Part shown: one piece after another, positions 8,613 through 16,758 of the stretch
Numbering within the stretch: the first letter of the stretch is position 1
Layout: every line of letters starts with the position of its first letter
From: Novosphingobium naphthalenivorans NBRC 102051
GTDB lineage: Bacteria > Pseudomonadota > Alphaproteobacteria > Sphingomonadales > Sphingomonadaceae
Length of the DNA stretch: 64,000 nucleotides
Assembly: GCF_001590985.1 (NCBI RefSeq)
Contig: NZ_BCTX01000002.1
Coordinates: 62,001-126,000 of the forward strand
Direction of reading: 5' to 3'
The notes under the pieces: model-generated
What the model was told of the DNA's origin: nothing
The model's database searches: none
What the model saw: only the letters and a program-made list of their open reading frames with translations
Translations under genes and position numbers: made by a program

Positions 8613-8786
8613 AAACTGTTCTCCGTGACATGGCGGGCATCGTTGCCAAGGTACAAAAGGGCAGGGCCTGCCTCCACGGCAACGCGCCCGCTACGAGCGG
8701 CAGGTCCGGTGCTGCGTAAGATCCTACACCGCGGCCCCGCCATATTCATGGCCGGATATGATACTGGCAGGGATGAGCCGCTTGGC

Positions 8787-9734
8787 TCAGATCCCCAGCT
8801 TGCCGCGCACGTCGCGGGTATCCTTCCAGCCTTCCAGGCGCTGGACCAGGTCTGCGTCATGGTCGGGCAGGACGATCTCCAGCGAGATCAGCTGGTCGCC
8901 GCGCGAGCCGTCCTTGCGGCTCATGCCCCGGCCCTTGAGCCGCAGCACCTTGCCAGAGCTGGAACCGGCCGGAACCGAAAGCATGACTGCGCCCGAGGCC
9001 GTGGGCGCCTTGACCTTGGCGCCGTTCAGCGCCTCGTCGAGCGTGACCGGCAGGTCGAGCCGCAGATCGTCGCCATCCTGCTTGAAGAACGCGTGCGGCT
9101 GGATCTGGATCGTGATCAGCGCATCGCCGGGACCGCCGGGGCCGGGCTCGCCCTTGCCGGTCAGCCGCATCTGGGTGCCGTCCTCGACGCCTGCGGGCAG
9201 CTTGAGGTCGATGGTCTTGCCGTCCGAGAGGGTGATGCGCTGGTCCTTGCGCTCGGCCGCATCGGTCAGCGGGACGGAAAGGCGGTAGCTGACATTGGCG
9301 CCGCGCGGGGCTGCCCGGCCCCGGCCCCCCATGCCGCCACCCATGCCACCGGGACCGCGGGCCCCGGCGCCGCCGAAAATGCCGCCGAACAGGTCTTCGA
9401 GGTCGATCCCCTCGTTGCCGCCGAAGCCGCCTGAGAACCCGCGCTGGCCGCCACCGCCGCCAAAACCGGCGCCGTAGCTGCCGCCGCCGCCGCCGAACGG
9501 CATGGTCGGATTCCCGTCGGCATCGATCTCGCCGCGGTCGAACTGCGCCCGCTTGGCCTTGTCGGAAAGCAGGTCATAGGCGCGGGTCACGTCGGAAAAG
9601 CGCTCCGCCGCCTTGGGATTGTCCTTGTTGGTATCGGGATGGAGTTCCTTCGCGAGCTTGCGATAGGCGGATTTGATCTCCTTCTCGCTTGCGCCGCGCG
9701 AAACGCCAAGGGTGGTATAAGGATCTGCTGCCAT
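8787..9734 (-). CDS. DnaJ-family co-chaperone, CbpA type
   Basis: The 315-residue protein has an N-terminal J domain with HPD at residues 32-34. A long Gly/Phe-rich linker follows (about residues 75-135), then DnaJ C-terminal substrate-binding domains. The four CxxCxGxG zinc repeats of classical DnaJ are absent, so it is a type II (CbpA/DnaJB) co-chaperone. It would stimulate the ATPase of DnaK in the cytoplasm; dnaK is not in the window. It is monocistronic, with 174 bp to the next minus-strand gene and 258 bp to the divergent pdxH. Confidence 0.93.
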   Translation of the reverse strand: MAADPYTTLGVSRGASEKEIKSAYRKLAKELHPDTNKDNPKAAERFSDVTRAYDLLSDKAKRAQFDRGEIDADGNPTMPFGGGGGSYGAGFGGGGGQRGFSGGFGGNEGIDLEDLFGGIFGGAGARGPGGMGGGMGGRGRAAPRGANVSYRLSVPLTDAAERKDQRITLSDGKTIDLKLPAGVEDGTQMRLTGKGEPGPGGPGDALITIQIQPHAFFKQDGDDLRLDLPVTLDEALNGAKVKAPTASGAVMLSVPAGSSSGKVLRLKGRGMSRKDGSRGDQLISLEIVLPDHDADLVQRLEGWKDTRDVRGKLGI

Positions 9735-9992
9735 AGTGGTGCTTAGCTAGGTGTCCGCGCCGCTTGCGGCAAGTTGTGTGTGCGAGTCTGCTTTCCTACA
9801 TGGACCCTGATTGGTATCCCTGCACTATGTCTTTCGAGGTGCGCGTGAATTGTCCCGGATCAAGGCGCCGCTTGGCGGTTCGGGCCAAGGGCGCGATCCT
9901 CTTGCCTTTTTGCCCCGGTTTCGCCTTTTACCTCAGGCCCCCCTCTTACCGCAGGACAGTGTCAACTGTGTCAACCGCATCAGGAAATCGCC
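9735..9992. other. Divergent intergenic region between the dnaJ-type gene and pdxH
   Basis: This 258-bp region must hold the promoters of both divergent genes. No consensus heat-shock or sigma-70 promoter could be fixed by eye. A short direct repeat GTGTCAACTGTGTCAAC lies just before pdxH (about 9959-9976). Nothing else was recognised. Confidence 0.5.
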
Positions 9993-10604
9993 ATGGAAAC
10001 TGAACTCGCGCGCGAAGTCGTCCCGCACGGCGATCCGTTCGACCTCTTCAAGGTCTGGTACGACGAGGCCCGGACCACCGAGCTGAACGATTCCAATGCC
10101 ATGGCACTGGCAACGGCAACGCCGGACGGCGCTCCTTCGGTGCGCATGGTGCTGCTCAAGGGCTATGGGCCGGAAGGTTTCGTGTTCTACACCAACGGCC
10201 ATTCGCGCAAGGGCCGCGAGATTGCCGCGAATCCGAATGTCGCGCTGCTGTTCCACTGGAAGAGCCTGCGCCGCCAGATTCGCATCGAGGGTCATCTGCA
10301 GCCGGTGACGTCCGAAGAGGCCGACGCCTATTTCCATTCGCGCGCGCGCGATTCGCAGATCGGCGCGGTGGCGTCCGACCAGTCGGCCCCGCTCGATTGC
10401 CGCGAGACGTTCCTGGCCCGGTACGAGGAAGCGCGCGACCGGTTCGAGGGCAAGGAGGTCGATCGGCCGGGCCACTGGGGCGGCTATCGCGTCGTGCCTG
10501 CGGCGATCGAGTTCTGGCACGACCGGCCTCACCGCCTGCACGAACGGCGCCGCTTCATGCGCGATTCGGACGGCGGCTGGTCCAGCACGCTGCTTTATCC
10601 GTGA
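9993..10604 (+). CDS. pdxH: Pyridoxamine 5'-phosphate oxidase
   Basis: The 203-residue protein oxidises pyridoxine or pyridoxamine 5'-phosphate to pyridoxal phosphate with FMN as cofactor. FMN-contacting stretches are PSVRMVLLKGYG, FYTNGHSRKGREI and LFHWKSLRRQIRIEG. The family C-terminal signature is present (EFWHDRPHRLHERRRF, ending LLYP). Length is normal. The cation-efflux gene follows after 10 bp on the same strand, and both are probably co-transcribed, without an obvious functional link. Confidence 0.97.
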   Translation: METELAREVVPHGDPFDLFKVWYDEARTTELNDSNAMALATATPDGAPSVRMVLLKGYGPEGFVFYTNGHSRKGREIAANPNVALLFHWKSLRRQIRIEGHLQPVTSEEADAYFHSRARDSQIGAVASDQSAPLDCRETFLARYEEARDRFEGKEVDRPGHWGGYRVVPAAIEFWHDRPHRLHERRRFMRDSDGGWSSTLLYP

Positions 10605-10614
10605 GCGGCGCGGC

Positions 10615-11547
10615 ATGACCGAACACGCCCATCTCAACCGCAGTGCGGCGCTAGCCAGCATCACCGCGGCGTCGCTGCTGCTGGGCATCAAGGGCTGGGC
10701 CGCATGGTCGACCGGCTCGACGGCGATGCTCGGCAGCCTTGCCGATACCGCGCTCGATCTCGTCGCCAGCCTTGCGACCCTGCTCGGCGTGTGGATCGCG
10801 GCGCAGCCGGCGGACGACAAGCATCGCTTTGGCCACGGCAAGGCGGAGGCGATCTCGGCGCTGTTCCAGATCGTGCTGATTTCCATCTCGGCGCTGGGCA
10901 TTGCCAGCCGCGCCGTGGAACAGTTCCTGTCCGGCCACCGCGTCGAGGCGGCGGCGGAAGGCATCGGCGTGTCGGTGGCGGCGATCGTGGTGACGTTCGT
11001 GCTGCTGGCCTGGCAGCGCCATGTCATCCGCAAGACCGGCAGCCTGGCGATCACCACCGACAACGTCCACTACCAGTCGGACCTGCTGCTCAACCTCGCC
11101 GTGATCGCCGCGCTGGCGCTGGACCAGTACGCCGGGATCAAGGGCGCCGACCCGCTGTTCGGCCTGGGCATCGCGGCGTGGCTCGGCTGGGGCGCATGGG
11201 GCGCGTCGAAACAGGTGCTCGACCAGCTCATGGACCATGAGTGGCCCGCCGAGAAGAAAGAGCGCTTCCTGCAGGTTCTGGCCCGCTACCCGAACATCAG
11301 CGGCGTGCATGACTTGCGCACGCGCACGTCGGGCCACAAGGACTTCGTGCAGTTCCACATCTGGGTCGATCCCAAGATGACCGTGCGGCAGGCACACCGG
11401 GTGATGGACGACATCGAAGCCCGGATCCATGCCGAGTTCCCCGGCGTCGAAGTGCTGATTCACACCGACCCGGACGGGCTGGTCGATGAACGGGGCAATG
11501 CCGGCAAGAACGTGCTGCCGCCGCTTCATGTAGGGACAGTGGAATAG
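10615..11547 (+). CDS. Cation diffusion facilitator (FieF-like)
   Basis: The 310-residue protein matches FieF-type transporters, which export Zn2+, Fe2+ or similar ions in exchange for protons. It has six hydrophobic helices and metal-site motifs DTALDLVASL in the second helix and HYQSDLLLNL in the fifth. A cytoplasmic ferredoxin-like C-terminal domain follows, with HDLRTRTSGHKDFVQFHIWV and IHTDPDG. The metal specificity cannot be read from sequence alone. It lies in a tight run behind pdxH, and an AT-richer unknown gene starts 8 bp downstream. Confidence 0.93.
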   Translation: MTEHAHLNRSAALASITAASLLLGIKGWAAWSTGSTAMLGSLADTALDLVASLATLLGVWIAAQPADDKHRFGHGKAEAISALFQIVLISISALGIASRAVEQFLSGHRVEAAAEGIGVSVAAIVVTFVLLAWQRHVIRKTGSLAITTDNVHYQSDLLLNLAVIAALALDQYAGIKGADPLFGLGIAAWLGWGAWGASKQVLDQLMDHEWPAEKKERFLQVLARYPNISGVHDLRTRTSGHKDFVQFHIWVDPKMTVRQAHRVMDDIEARIHAEFPGVEVLIHTDPDGLVDERGNAGKNVLPPLHVGTVE

Positions 11548-11555
11548 GAGAAAGA

Positions 11556-12224
11556 GTGTCCGAAGAAACTCCCGGATTGGCGACGGTGAAGCCCTATCTT
11601 GTGTCTTCCGCGCGATCCTATGCGATTGTTGTCGCGATCGCGTTTCTTGTGGGTCTCGTGAATGCCTTTAACGAAGGATTGGGCATCTTTCTTCTGCTGT
11701 GCGGCCTGCCATTTCTAACGATTCTACTGCTGACCTTTCTCATCGTATGGTTTGTTCGTGGTGTGCGCTTGGCCAAGCAATACGAGCGTTTTTGGGTTAA
11801 AGCGGTCGGGGTGTTAGCAAGCCCGGTGCTGCTGGCAGCTGCAATGTTTCTTGTCTGGCCATCATTGATCGTTGGGGGACGTTTGGGAGATCTCGCGAGA
11901 TTGGCGCTCAACCAGCGACACTATGAGGCCATTATTGCCAAAGCGAGAAGGGATCATAAAGCTTCTTGGTACGAAGAAGATGGTGGTGTCACGTACTCCG
12001 TGGATCTGGGGCCGCCGATTCGCGTGGCTTTCAATCCAGCGGGAATGCTGGATAATTGGTCGGGCATCATTTTCGACCCCACAGGCGTGGTGATGACAGC
12101 GGACGGTTTCGATCCCGTCACGGGAAAATTTCGTGCGCCTGAGGCTGTCACTAAGCTGTTTGGTGGAGATCTCGTCAGTTGCCGCCATCTTTGGGGCAGC
12201 TATTATTCCTGCGCATTCACCTGA
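11556..12224 (+). CDS. Membrane protein of unknown function, atypical base composition
   Basis: I do not recognise the family. The 222-residue product has three hydrophobic segments (about residues 22-38, 42-66 and 82-107). A soluble C-terminal domain of about 115 residues follows, with three cysteines (near SCRHLWGSYYSCAFT). The start is GTG 11556, preceded by a strong ribosome-binding site AGGAGAAAGA. Base composition differs sharply from neighbours: by hand count 28 of 60 bases are G or C at 11641-11700 and 32 of 60 at 11761-11820, against 43 of 60 at 11101-11160 in the gene before. Codon use is correspondingly AT-richer. This suggests later acquisition. The gene ends 10 bp from a convergent hydrolase gene. 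Confidence 0.75.
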   Translation: MSEETPGLATVKPYLVSSARSYAIVVAIAFLVGLVNAFNEGLGIFLLLCGLPFLTILLLTFLIVWFVRGVRLAKQYERFWVKAVGVLASPVLLAAAMFLVWPSLIVGGRLGDLARLALNQRHYEAIIAKARRDHKASWYEEDGGVTYSVDLGPPIRVAFNPAGMLDNWSGIIFDPTGVVMTADGFDPVTGKFRAPEAVTKLFGGDLVSCRHLWGSYYSCAFT

Positions 12225-12234
12225 CTTGGCGGTC

Positions 12235-13383
12235 CTAGGGCTTCCCGCCGGGAAACAGCGTCAGCAGCTCGCCCAGCCGTCGGTGCAGCACGCGCTGCTG
12301 GGCGGTATCGCTCTCTCCCAGCCGCACCACGGTGAGGAGCTGATCGGGAGAGCCGATCACATATTGCCCGTATTCCCCCATGCAGGCGAAGAGATTGGCG
12401 GGCAGCACATTGGGATAGAGCCGCGCGCCGTCGCCCGGCGGCGCCTTGTTGAGCCAGACGCCCGCGCCGTAGCCCTGGTTGCGCGGGCTCGGGGTCAGCA
12501 TGAACTGGACCCAGCGCCGTGGCAGGATCTGCGCGCCTTTTACCGAGCCGGTGCGGCGCAGGAACTCGCCCAGCTTGGCCCAGTCGCGGGCATTGGCGTG
12601 GATCATGCCCGCGCCGATCATGGTGCCGGCCCGGTCGTAGCCGACCAGCGTCGAGGTCATGCCGATCGGGCCGAGCACGCGGTTCTTCAGGTAGTCGTTC
12701 ACGGCCTGGCGGCGGCGGCCGGGGTCGTGGTCGGGCGCCAGGACGCGCGCGGCAAGGTCCGAGAGGATCACGGCGGTGGCCGAGGAATTCTCGAAGACCC
12801 GGCCCGCCGGCGCCTCCAGCGGCTGGGCTTCGGCATAGGCCGCCATGTCGTCGCGCCCGTCGAGGAACAGCATTCTCACGCGGTCGGATTCGGTGTTCTC
12901 GCCGCCTTCGCCGATTACGGCGTTCTCTTCATGGCGCAGGCCCGAGCGCATCTGCAGCAACTGCTTGAGCGTGATGACCCCGCGCGGGTCGCCGGGGCGC
13001 TGCCAGTCGGGCACCGGGGCCGATTCGTTGAGGCGCAGACGGCCGTCGCTGACGAGCTGGCCGATCATCAGCGTGGTGACGCACTGGCCCATGCTCCAGC
13101 CCGGCAGGCGCGTTTTCGCGCCGACGCCCTCGGCATAGCGCTCGGCGATCACGGAACCGCGCTTCATGATGACCAAGGCTTCGGTCTTGCCCACGCCGGC
13201 ATCGTCGAACAGCGCATCGATGGCGCGGGCCAGCGGGATCTGCGGGGCGCCGCCGTCGTCCCGGATCGCGGCGATCGCGGCGTTGCTGGGCGGGGGCGGG
13301 CCATCGGGCGCGGACTGTCCACAGCCCCACAGGGTTGGCAGCACGAGCAGGGCGAGGATATGGGGAAGGCGGCGCACCGGCAT
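12235..13383 (-). CDS. Serine hydrolase / beta-lactamase-fold lipoprotein, catalytic lysine and tyrosine missing
   Basis: The 382-residue protein resembles class C beta-lactamase-related esterases such as the 6-aminohexanoate-dimer hydrolase group. Matching stretches are LKQLLQMRSGL, NDYLKNRVLGPIGM and EYGQYVIGSPDQLLTVVRLG. From ATG 13383 it has a lipoprotein signal with lipobox LWGC. The nucleophile motif, normally SxxK, reads S97-M-G-Q100, so the lysine is glutamine. The usual FxYSS tyrosine motif reads F-E-N-S-S at 197-201, so the tyrosine is asparagine. It may be a pseudoenzyme or use a different mechanism. A longer start at 13425 is possible but would hide the lipoprotein signal. The small divergent gene at 13440 starts 56 bp away. 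Confidence 0.85.
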   Translation of the reverse strand: MPVRRLPHILALLVLPTLWGCGQSAPDGPPPPSNAAIAAIRDDGGAPQIPLARAIDALFDDAGVGKTEALVIMKRGSVIAERYAEGVGAKTRLPGWSMGQCVTTLMIGQLVSDGRLRLNESAPVPDWQRPGDPRGVITLKQLLQMRSGLRHEENAVIGEGGENTESDRVRMLFLDGRDDMAAYAEAQPLEAPAGRVFENSSATAVILSDLAARVLAPDHDPGRRRQAVNDYLKNRVLGPIGMTSTLVGYDRAGTMIGAGMIHANARDWAKLGEFLRRTGSVKGAQILPRRWVQFMLTPSPRNQGYGAGVWLNKAPPGDGARLYPNVLPANLFACMGEYGQYVIGSPDQLLTVVRLGESDTAQQRVLHRRLGELLTLFPGGKP

Positions 13384-13439
13384 GACGCGCGGTGTGATGT
13401 GCGAGGCGCGTGCGAATGGCAACACCCGGAAAATGGCCG

Positions 13440-13811
13440 ATGGGGGACAAACAGGCCGCGCCCTACCGCACGCGCCAGCCCTCGCGCTGGCTGCGCAACC
13501 TGATTCTGCTGGTGATCGTGGCGGCTCTGGCGATTCTCGGCTGGCGCTGGAACAGCCTGCGCGAAGAGGCGCTGGTGGGGGCTGCCTATGGCGCGCGGGT
13601 GGGCTGCGTGTGCCGCTACGTCTCGCAGCGTCCGCTCAAGAGCTGCGAGGGCGATCTCAAGATGGCGGGGCTGGGCCGCGTGGCCGGGCTCGTCTCGCTG
13701 TCCGACGATCCGGAAACGAAGACGGTCCGCGCCGGAGTGCCGCTGCTGGCGCACCAGAGCGCCACGTTCGACGAGAAGACCGGCTGCCAGCTCGAACCCT
13801 GGGACGAGTGA
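13440..13811 (+). CDS. Small membrane-anchored protein of unknown function
   Basis: The 123-residue product (start MGDKQAA at 13440) has an N-terminal basic stretch, one membrane helix at about residues 20-36 (NLILLVIVAALAILGW), and an exported domain with four cysteines (VGCVCRY, KSCEGD, TGCQLEP). The cysteine pattern suggests disulfides in the periplasm. The family is not named to my knowledge. It is divergent from the serine-hydrolase-like lipoprotein with 56 bp between starts, so a shared control region and a related function are plausible but unproven. A start at 13410 would extend it by 10 residues. Confidence 0.72.
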   Translation: MGDKQAAPYRTRQPSRWLRNLILLVIVAALAILGWRWNSLREEALVGAAYGARVGCVCRYVSQRPLKSCEGDLKMAGLGRVAGLVSLSDDPETKTVRAGVPLLAHQSATFDEKTGCQLEPWDE

Positions 13812-14210
13812 CGGGCGCTCCGTCCGCCGCCGCTTTGCCAAAATCGGCGGTCCTGCATCCGGTTTTTCTTGTGCGGGGGGTGGGGGCTGGTAAATTCCCC
13901 CCTGTCGAAACGGCAAGGCATGCATCGGGCATGCAAAGGAGCAGGTGTAACGGCGTTCTGGCTTGAGCTTTAGGTCCGGTGCGTAAGGGCATGAGCCCTT
14001 CTGCACGACGTGATTTTGGCTGTTGCTTTCGTCGTCTTGCGCCTGCGCGGTGCCCTTTCGGGCTTTCCACGCATCCCTCGACCCCGAAATCCACCCAGCA
14101 ATGATGTGCCTTCATCGTAAGGCCGGACCCGGCTGTCCGCCGGACGCCTGTTCGCGTGCCGCCCGTCGGCAACGGCAGGGGAGCGGTTCTTCCCCGAGTG
14201 GAGAATGGAA
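13812..14210 (+). other. Long non-coding region with serial hairpins before the SPFH gene
   Basis: No credible gene was found in these 399 bp. Read on the plus strand it holds a series of stem-loops: GGGGG/CCCCC around 13880-13901; GCATGC-ATCGG-GCATGC near 13918-13934; an interrupted stem GTGC..AAGGGC/GCCCTT..GCAC at 13979-14005; ACGACG/CGTCGT at about 14005-14035; GCCCTTTCGGGC at about 14052-14063; and GGGGA/TCCCC at about 14178-14195, just before the ribosome-binding site. It could be a structured leader or a small RNA. Hallmarks of RNase P RNA, tmRNA, SRP RNA and the common riboswitches were looked for and not seen. Confidence 0.45.
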
Positions 14211-15104
14211 ATGAGCTATCTCGACAGTGACTATCCGCGCCGGGGCGCGCTGTCCCGGCTGGGCCGGGCTGTGCGCAGCTTTCCCGGGCGGGCCGGATGG
14301 GTGGCCGGACTGGTGGCCGTGGGGCTGCTGGCCTCGACCTCGCTGGCGCGCGTGGAGCCGGGCAACGTCGGCATCCGGGTGAACAACATCGCGGGCGGCG
14401 TCTCGCCGGATTCGCTGGGCGTGGGCTGGTATCTCGCGCCGCCGGGAACGCATATCTACGAGTATCCGGTGTTCACGCGCACCTATACCTGGACGGCCAG
14501 CACTACCGAGCAGAGCCCGATCGACGAGAGCTTCACCTTTCAGGACAAGAACGGGCTGTCGCTCTCGGCCGATGTCGCGGTGAGCTATCATGTCGATCCC
14601 GCGCGCGCGGCGATCCTGTTCCAGCGCTACCGGGCGGACATGGACCAGATCATCGCGGGCCCGCTGCGCAATGCGATCCGCAACGCGATCGTTGAGCGCG
14701 CGGCCCAACTCGGGGTCGAGCAGATCTATGGCGATCACAAGGCCGAACTGATCCAGACTGCGCAGAAGCGGGTGGAGGCGTTTTTCGCGCCGGTCGGGCT
14801 GCAGGTGGAGCAGATCTATTGGGCGGGCAATATCGTCGTGCCCCGGCAAGTGCTCGAACAGATCAATGCGAAGATCGCCAACGAGCAGGCGGCGCTGGCC
14901 GCGCAGGCCAATGTCGCGACCGCCAAGGCCGATGCAGAGGCGCGTGTCGCCAAGGCGCAGGGCGATGCCCAGGCGATCCAGGTCGAGGCGGAAGCGATCC
15001 GCACGAACCCGGAGATCGTGAAGATGCGCGCGGTCGAAAAATGGGACGGCAAGCTGCCAAATTACAATGGCGGCGGGCCGGTGCCGTTTCTCGGCGTGCA
15101 GTGA
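14211..15104 (+). CDS. SPFH / prohibitin-domain membrane protein
   Basis: The 297-residue protein has one N-terminal membrane helix (about residues 27-43), then a prohibitin-type SPFH domain (ARVEPGNVGIRVNNIAGG to AQLGVEQIYGDHK). An alanine-rich coiled coil (about residues 215-265, with EQAALAAQANVATAKADAEA) and a short tail ending PVPFLGVQ follow. Proteins of this type form large membrane-associated rings or scaffolds linked to proteases or membrane domains; its partner is unknown. The start at 14211 is favoured by GGAG seven bases upstream; an in-frame ATG lies at 14205. It has an unusually long hairpin-rich leader. The next gene, mnmA, is convergent. Confidence 0.9.
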   Translation: MSYLDSDYPRRGALSRLGRAVRSFPGRAGWVAGLVAVGLLASTSLARVEPGNVGIRVNNIAGGVSPDSLGVGWYLAPPGTHIYEYPVFTRTYTWTASTTEQSPIDESFTFQDKNGLSLSADVAVSYHVDPARAAILFQRYRADMDQIIAGPLRNAIRNAIVERAAQLGVEQIYGDHKAELIQTAQKRVEAFFAPVGLQVEQIYWAGNIVVPRQVLEQINAKIANEQAALAAQANVATAKADAEARVAKAQGDAQAIQVEAEAIRTNPEIVKMRAVEKWDGKLPNYNGGGPVPFLGVQ

Positions 15105-15111
15105 TCTGCGG

Positions 15112-16281
15112 TTACAGGGCGGCGGATGCGGTCTCTTCGATCCAGCCGCCGCCGACCACGCGCTCTCCGGCGTAGATCACCGCTGCCTGGCCGGGGGCGA
15201 CGCCGTATTCGGGCTGGGCGAAGCGGATCGTAGCCTCCGCGCCATCGCCCAGCGGGCCTTCGAGCGTGACCGGCACCGGCTTGGCCAGCGAACGGACTTT
15301 GGCCGTCAGCGGCGCATCAGGGACGGGGCCGATACGGTTGGTCTCGACGATCCGGGCCGAGGCGGTGGCCAGCAGGCGGCGCGGGCCGGCGATGACGCGG
15401 CGCGTTTCCGCATCGATGCGGGTGACATAGAGCGGTTCGGGCTGGCCGCCGATCTCCAGGCCGCGGCGCTGGCCGACGGTATAGTGGATCACGCCGCGAT
15501 GGGTGCCGAGCACTTCGCCGGTTTCGGCGTGGACGATCTCGCCCGGCGCTTCGCCTTCGGGCCGCACCGAGCGCACTACTTTGGCATAGTCGCCATCGGG
15601 CACGAAGCAGATGTCCTGACTGTCGGGCTTGTCCGCCACGCGCAGGCCAGCCAGTTCCGCAAGGTGGCGGGTTTCGGTCTTGGGCAGTCCACCCAGCGGA
15701 AAGCGCAGGAAATCGAGCTGCTCTTCGGTGGTGCCGTAGAGGAAATAGCTCTGGTCGCGGGCCGGATCGGCGGCGCGGTGCAGTTCAGGCCCGGCCGGCC
15801 CCATCACCCGGCGCACGTAGTGGCCGGTGGCGAGGCAGTCGGCGCCCAGCTCGCGGGCCATGGCGAGGAGATCGGTGAACTTGGGCCCCATGTTGCAGCG
15901 GATGCAGGGGATCGGGGTGCGGCCGGCGAGGTAATCGTCGGCAAAGCGTTCCACCACGTCCTCGCGAAAGCTGCTCTCGTGGTCGAAGACATAATGCGCG
16001 ATGCCGAGGCGGTCGGCGACGGCGCGGGCATCGCGGATATCGTCGCCCGCGCAGCAGGCGCCCTTGCGGCCGGTGGCGGCGCCATAGTCATAGAGTTGCA
16101 GCGTCACGCCGATCACTTCCGCGCCGCTCGCAGCGGCCAGCGCGGCGACGACCGAGCTGTCGACGCCGCCCGACATGGCAACGACGATGCGGCGTTCCGC
16201 AAGCGGCTCGGGCAGTTGCCACAATTTAACCGGATCAAGACCGGCAGGCAGGCTAAACGGGAGGCTCATGAGGTGCCCCAT
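15112..16281 (-). CDS. mnmA: tRNA-specific 2-thiouridylase MnmA
   Basis: The 389-residue enzyme thiolates U34 of tRNAs for Lys, Glu and Gln at the 2-position, using ATP and a sulfur carrier. It has the PP-loop MSGGVDSS at residues 36-43. The nucleophilic cysteine lies in [11 protein letters not shown] and the sulfur-relay cysteine in [12 protein letters not shown]. The C-terminal beta-barrel ([12 protein letters not shown] onward) is complete. A start at the second methionine (MSLPFSLP, four residues on) is equally possible. It is transcribed alone, convergent with the SPFH gene. Confidence 0.96.
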   Translation of the reverse strand: MGHLMSLPFSLPAGLDPVKLWQLPEPLAERRIVVAMSGGVDSSVVAALAAASGAEVIGVTLQLYDYGAATGRKGACCAGDDIRDARAVADRLGIAHYVFDHESSFREDVVERFADDYLAGRTPIPCIRCNMGPKFTDLLAMARELGADCLATGHYVRRVMGPAGPELHRAADPARDQSYFLYGTTEEQLDFLRFPLGGLPKTETRHLAELAGLRVADKPDSQDICFVPDGDYAKVVRSVRPEGEAPGEIVHAETGEVLGTHRGVIHYTVGQRRGLEIGGQPEPLYVTRIDAETRRVIAGPRRLLATASARIVETNRIGPVPDAPLTAKVRSLAKPVPVTLEGPLGDGAEATIRFAQPEYGVAPGQAAVIYAGERVVGGGWIEETASAAL

Positions 16282-16356
16282 ACAGCCGACAGCGCCGCTT
16301 TCCTACCACAGAACGGCACTTGTGCGGAGGGCGGGAAAGTTAACGATTGCATTAAG

Positions 16357-16403
16357 CTTGGTCAAAGAAGCGTAACGGTGTCCTTTACCGTCCTTTGACC
16401 AAG
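16357..16403. promoter_or_regulatory. Nested inverted repeat upstream of the sciP unit
   Basis: Two 11-bp arms, CTTGGTCAAAG (16357-16367) and CTTTGACCAAG (16393-16403), are perfect inverted copies. Inside them, ACGGT (16375-16379) pairs with ACCGT (16387-16391). The element ends 20 bp before the gene at 16424, in the divergent region with mnmA. It could be an operator or a 5' leader hairpin. TTAA sequences at 16340 and 16352 lie next to it. Confidence 0.6.
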
Positions 16404-16423
16404 TGCGGGTTATAGGCAGCGTC

Positions 16424-16756
16424 ATGGATATCGCTCATGACCACAAAACCTGCATAACAGGGCATCCGCAAGGTCGCGCGGGTGATGCGTTAACGGAATT
16501 CCACTTACCGCTCGATTGGCAGGACCTGCGTTCGCGCCTGTTCGCGGCGCATGAAGTCCGTACCGTTTTGACGCGGGACGCAAGGCCTCTGCGGCTTAGG
16601 CTGCGCGGCAGCTTCGACGGCTGCGCCGCTTCCGTGCTGACTACATATGAGGATGTATCAAGATCCGTTAACCTAACTGCTTCAGTCTATTGCAAGCCTG
16701 GTGAGGCCAAAATCTCTCCTGTTGCCGGCATAAGCAGCACCGGCGGACGAGGGTAA
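16424..16756 (+). CDS. Small protein of unknown function upstream of sciP
   Basis: The 110-residue product (MDIAHDHKTCITGHPQ) has no signal peptide, membrane segment or recognised domain. The middle (FHLPLDWQDLRSRLFAAHEVRTVL) looks like a folded helical stretch; the C-terminal 30 residues are polar and glycine/serine-rich. It ends two bases before the sciP start, so the two genes are co-transcribed. That link to a cell-cycle regulator is the only hint of function. An alternative GTG at 16403 would fall inside the inverted repeat and is less likely. Confidence 0.65.
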   Translation: MDIAHDHKTCITGHPQGRAGDALTEFHLPLDWQDLRSRLFAAHEVRTVLTRDARPLRLRLRGSFDGCAASVLTTYEDVSRSVNLTASVYCKPGEAKISPVAGISSTGGRG

Positions 16757-16758
16757 AG

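Noticed and set aside
13812..14210. tmRNA, RNase P RNA, SRP RNA or a common riboswitch in the long leader
   Set aside because: No tRNA-like T arm with CCA, no RNase P core such as GAGGAAAGTCC, no GGAAGCAGC-type SRP loop and no TPP, cobalamin, glycine or SAM core sequences were found.
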